From Thermoanaerobaculia bacterium (GTDB taxonomy: Bacteria > Acidobacteriota > Thermoanaerobaculia > UBA5066): a stretch of 13,777 nt of DNA. The stretch is taken from NCBI GenBank assembly GCA_017999215.1, contig JAGOBQ010000053.1, forward strand, positions 1 to 13,777, given 5' to 3'. The position numbers and the translations under genes are program-made. How positions within the stretch are numbered: the first letter of the stretch is position 1; every line of letters starts with the position of its first letter. Below the pieces are notes generated by a model. The model ran no database searches, was not told the DNA's origin, and saw only the letters and a list, made by a program, of their open reading frames with translations. Shown here piece after piece: positions 13,340 through 13,777 of this stretch.

Positions 13340-13777
13340 ATGCGCCGCGCTGCCGGGATCGCCCTCCTCCTCCCCTTCCTCGCCGTCGCGCTCGCCGCCC
13401 CCGCCGCCCCCGCCGCTCCGCCGCACGACACGGCTTTCTGGCACGCCCTCGCCGCGAAGGAGTTCGCCGTCCCCGAAGGGGAGTCGGTCAGCGTCCTCGC
13501 CCTCGAGGCGGCCGATCTCCTCGCTTCGCCCGACCCGAAGCTCCGGGACTCGGTCGCGTTCGACGCCCTCGCCCGCTGGGTCTACGTCCAGGGCCTCGTC
13601 CCGCCCGACGGCCTCGAGGCTCTCCGCCTCCGGCTTCAGGCGGGCTTAGGCAAAGGGCTCGGCGAGACGGGGACCGACTCCGCCTACGGGCGCTCCTTCT
13701 CGGCCCTCTCCCTCCCGATCCTCGCCGCGGTCGACCTGAAGAGGCCCTGGATGCCGCAGGAGGCGTTCGCGGACCTC
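13340..13777 (+). CDS. Secreted DUF2785 domain protein, N-terminal part (3' truncated by window edge)
   Basis: Starts at ATG 13340 and stays open to the right edge, giving 146 visible residues. Residues 1-27 form a signal peptide: MRRAAG, then a Leu/Ala/Val core, then a Pro/Ala-rich stretch (APAAPAAPP), so the protein is exported or periplasmic. The rest matches my memory of the DUF2785 pattern: LASPDPKLRDSVAFDALARW (62-80), RLQAGLGKGLGETGTDSAYG (98-117, read in parts) and RSFSALSLPIL (118-128). DUF2785 has no assigned activity, and most members I recall are cytosolic, so the signal peptide is mildly unusual. No strong Shine-Dalgarno sequence precedes the ATG (acaccctcc); in-frame alternatives upstream would lose the signal-peptide N-terminus. 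Function is unknown. Confidence 0.75.
   Translation, partial: MRRAAGIALLLPFLAVALAAPAAPAAPPHDTAFWHALAAKEFAVPEGESVSVLALEAADLLASPDPKLRDSVAFDALARWVYVQGLVPPDGLEALRLRLQAGLGKGLGETGTDSAYGRSFSALSLPILAAVDLKRPWMPQEAFADL

Noticed and set aside
1..13777. Mobile elements, CRISPR, tRNA/rRNA, toxin-antitoxin or phage genes
   Set aside because: No transposase or integrase motifs, no regularly spaced repeats, no tRNA-like fold and no terminal repeats were seen on either strand. Composition looks uniform, with no sign of recent transfer.

Overview
This window is a gene-dense, very GC-rich (over 70% by eye) stretch of a bacterial chromosome. It holds twelve protein genes, two of them cut by the window edges, with almost no non-coding DNA. 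The largest gene-free stretch is 264 bp. I see no tRNA, rRNA, CRISPR array, insertion sequence, phage gene or integration scar. A secreted outer-membrane-type DUF5916 protein implies a Gram-negative envelope. Together with the base composition and the mix of families this suggests Acidobacteriota (Thermoanaerobaculia or Holophagae-like) or a similar lineage. That placement is inference and weak.

Layout. (1) Positions 2-292, +: the C-terminal end of an unrecognised helical protein, closed by a strong intrinsic terminator at 331-360. (2) Positions 402-4007, -: a four-gene operon, pxpB-pxpC-MFS transporter-pxpA. It encodes the three subunits of ATP-dependent 5-oxoprolinase plus a permease, and every junction is a 4-nt GTGA stop/start overlap. 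(3) From 4090, +, divergent: a 141-aa protein with a possible winged-helix start, coupled through another GTGA overlap to an AidB-like acyl-CoA dehydrogenase. An 11-bp near-perfect inverted repeat lies between the two divergent units. (4) Positions 6040-7745, -: an aldehyde dehydrogenase followed by a 70-aa protein. (5) Positions 8010-11410, +: ornithine aminotransferase (rocD), then a DUF5916 outer-membrane protein with a TTG start. (6) Positions 11453-13239, +: a Na+/Ca2+ exchanger-family antiporter that appears to be transcribed leaderless, coupled by GTGA to a family 5 uracil-DNA glycosylase. (7) From 13340, +: the start of a secreted DUF2785 protein that runs off the end.

Functional theme. 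Two units feed glutamate. PxpABC opens 5-oxoproline to glutamate. RocD converts ornithine to glutamate semialdehyde, and the divergent aldehyde dehydrogenase could in principle oxidise that product, although its active-site loop does not look like a dedicated P5C dehydrogenase. The MFS protein inside the pxp operon is the best candidate for 5-oxoproline or related carboxylate uptake.

I do not see a clearly novel defence, secretion or biosynthetic system here. The items most worth a second look are the transporter embedded in the pxp operon, the mirrored divergent promoter at 4011-4070, the extended -10 element and hairpin at the antiporter GTG, the 141-aa protein coupled to the acyl-CoA dehydrogenase, and the orphan 70-aa protein at 6040-6252.
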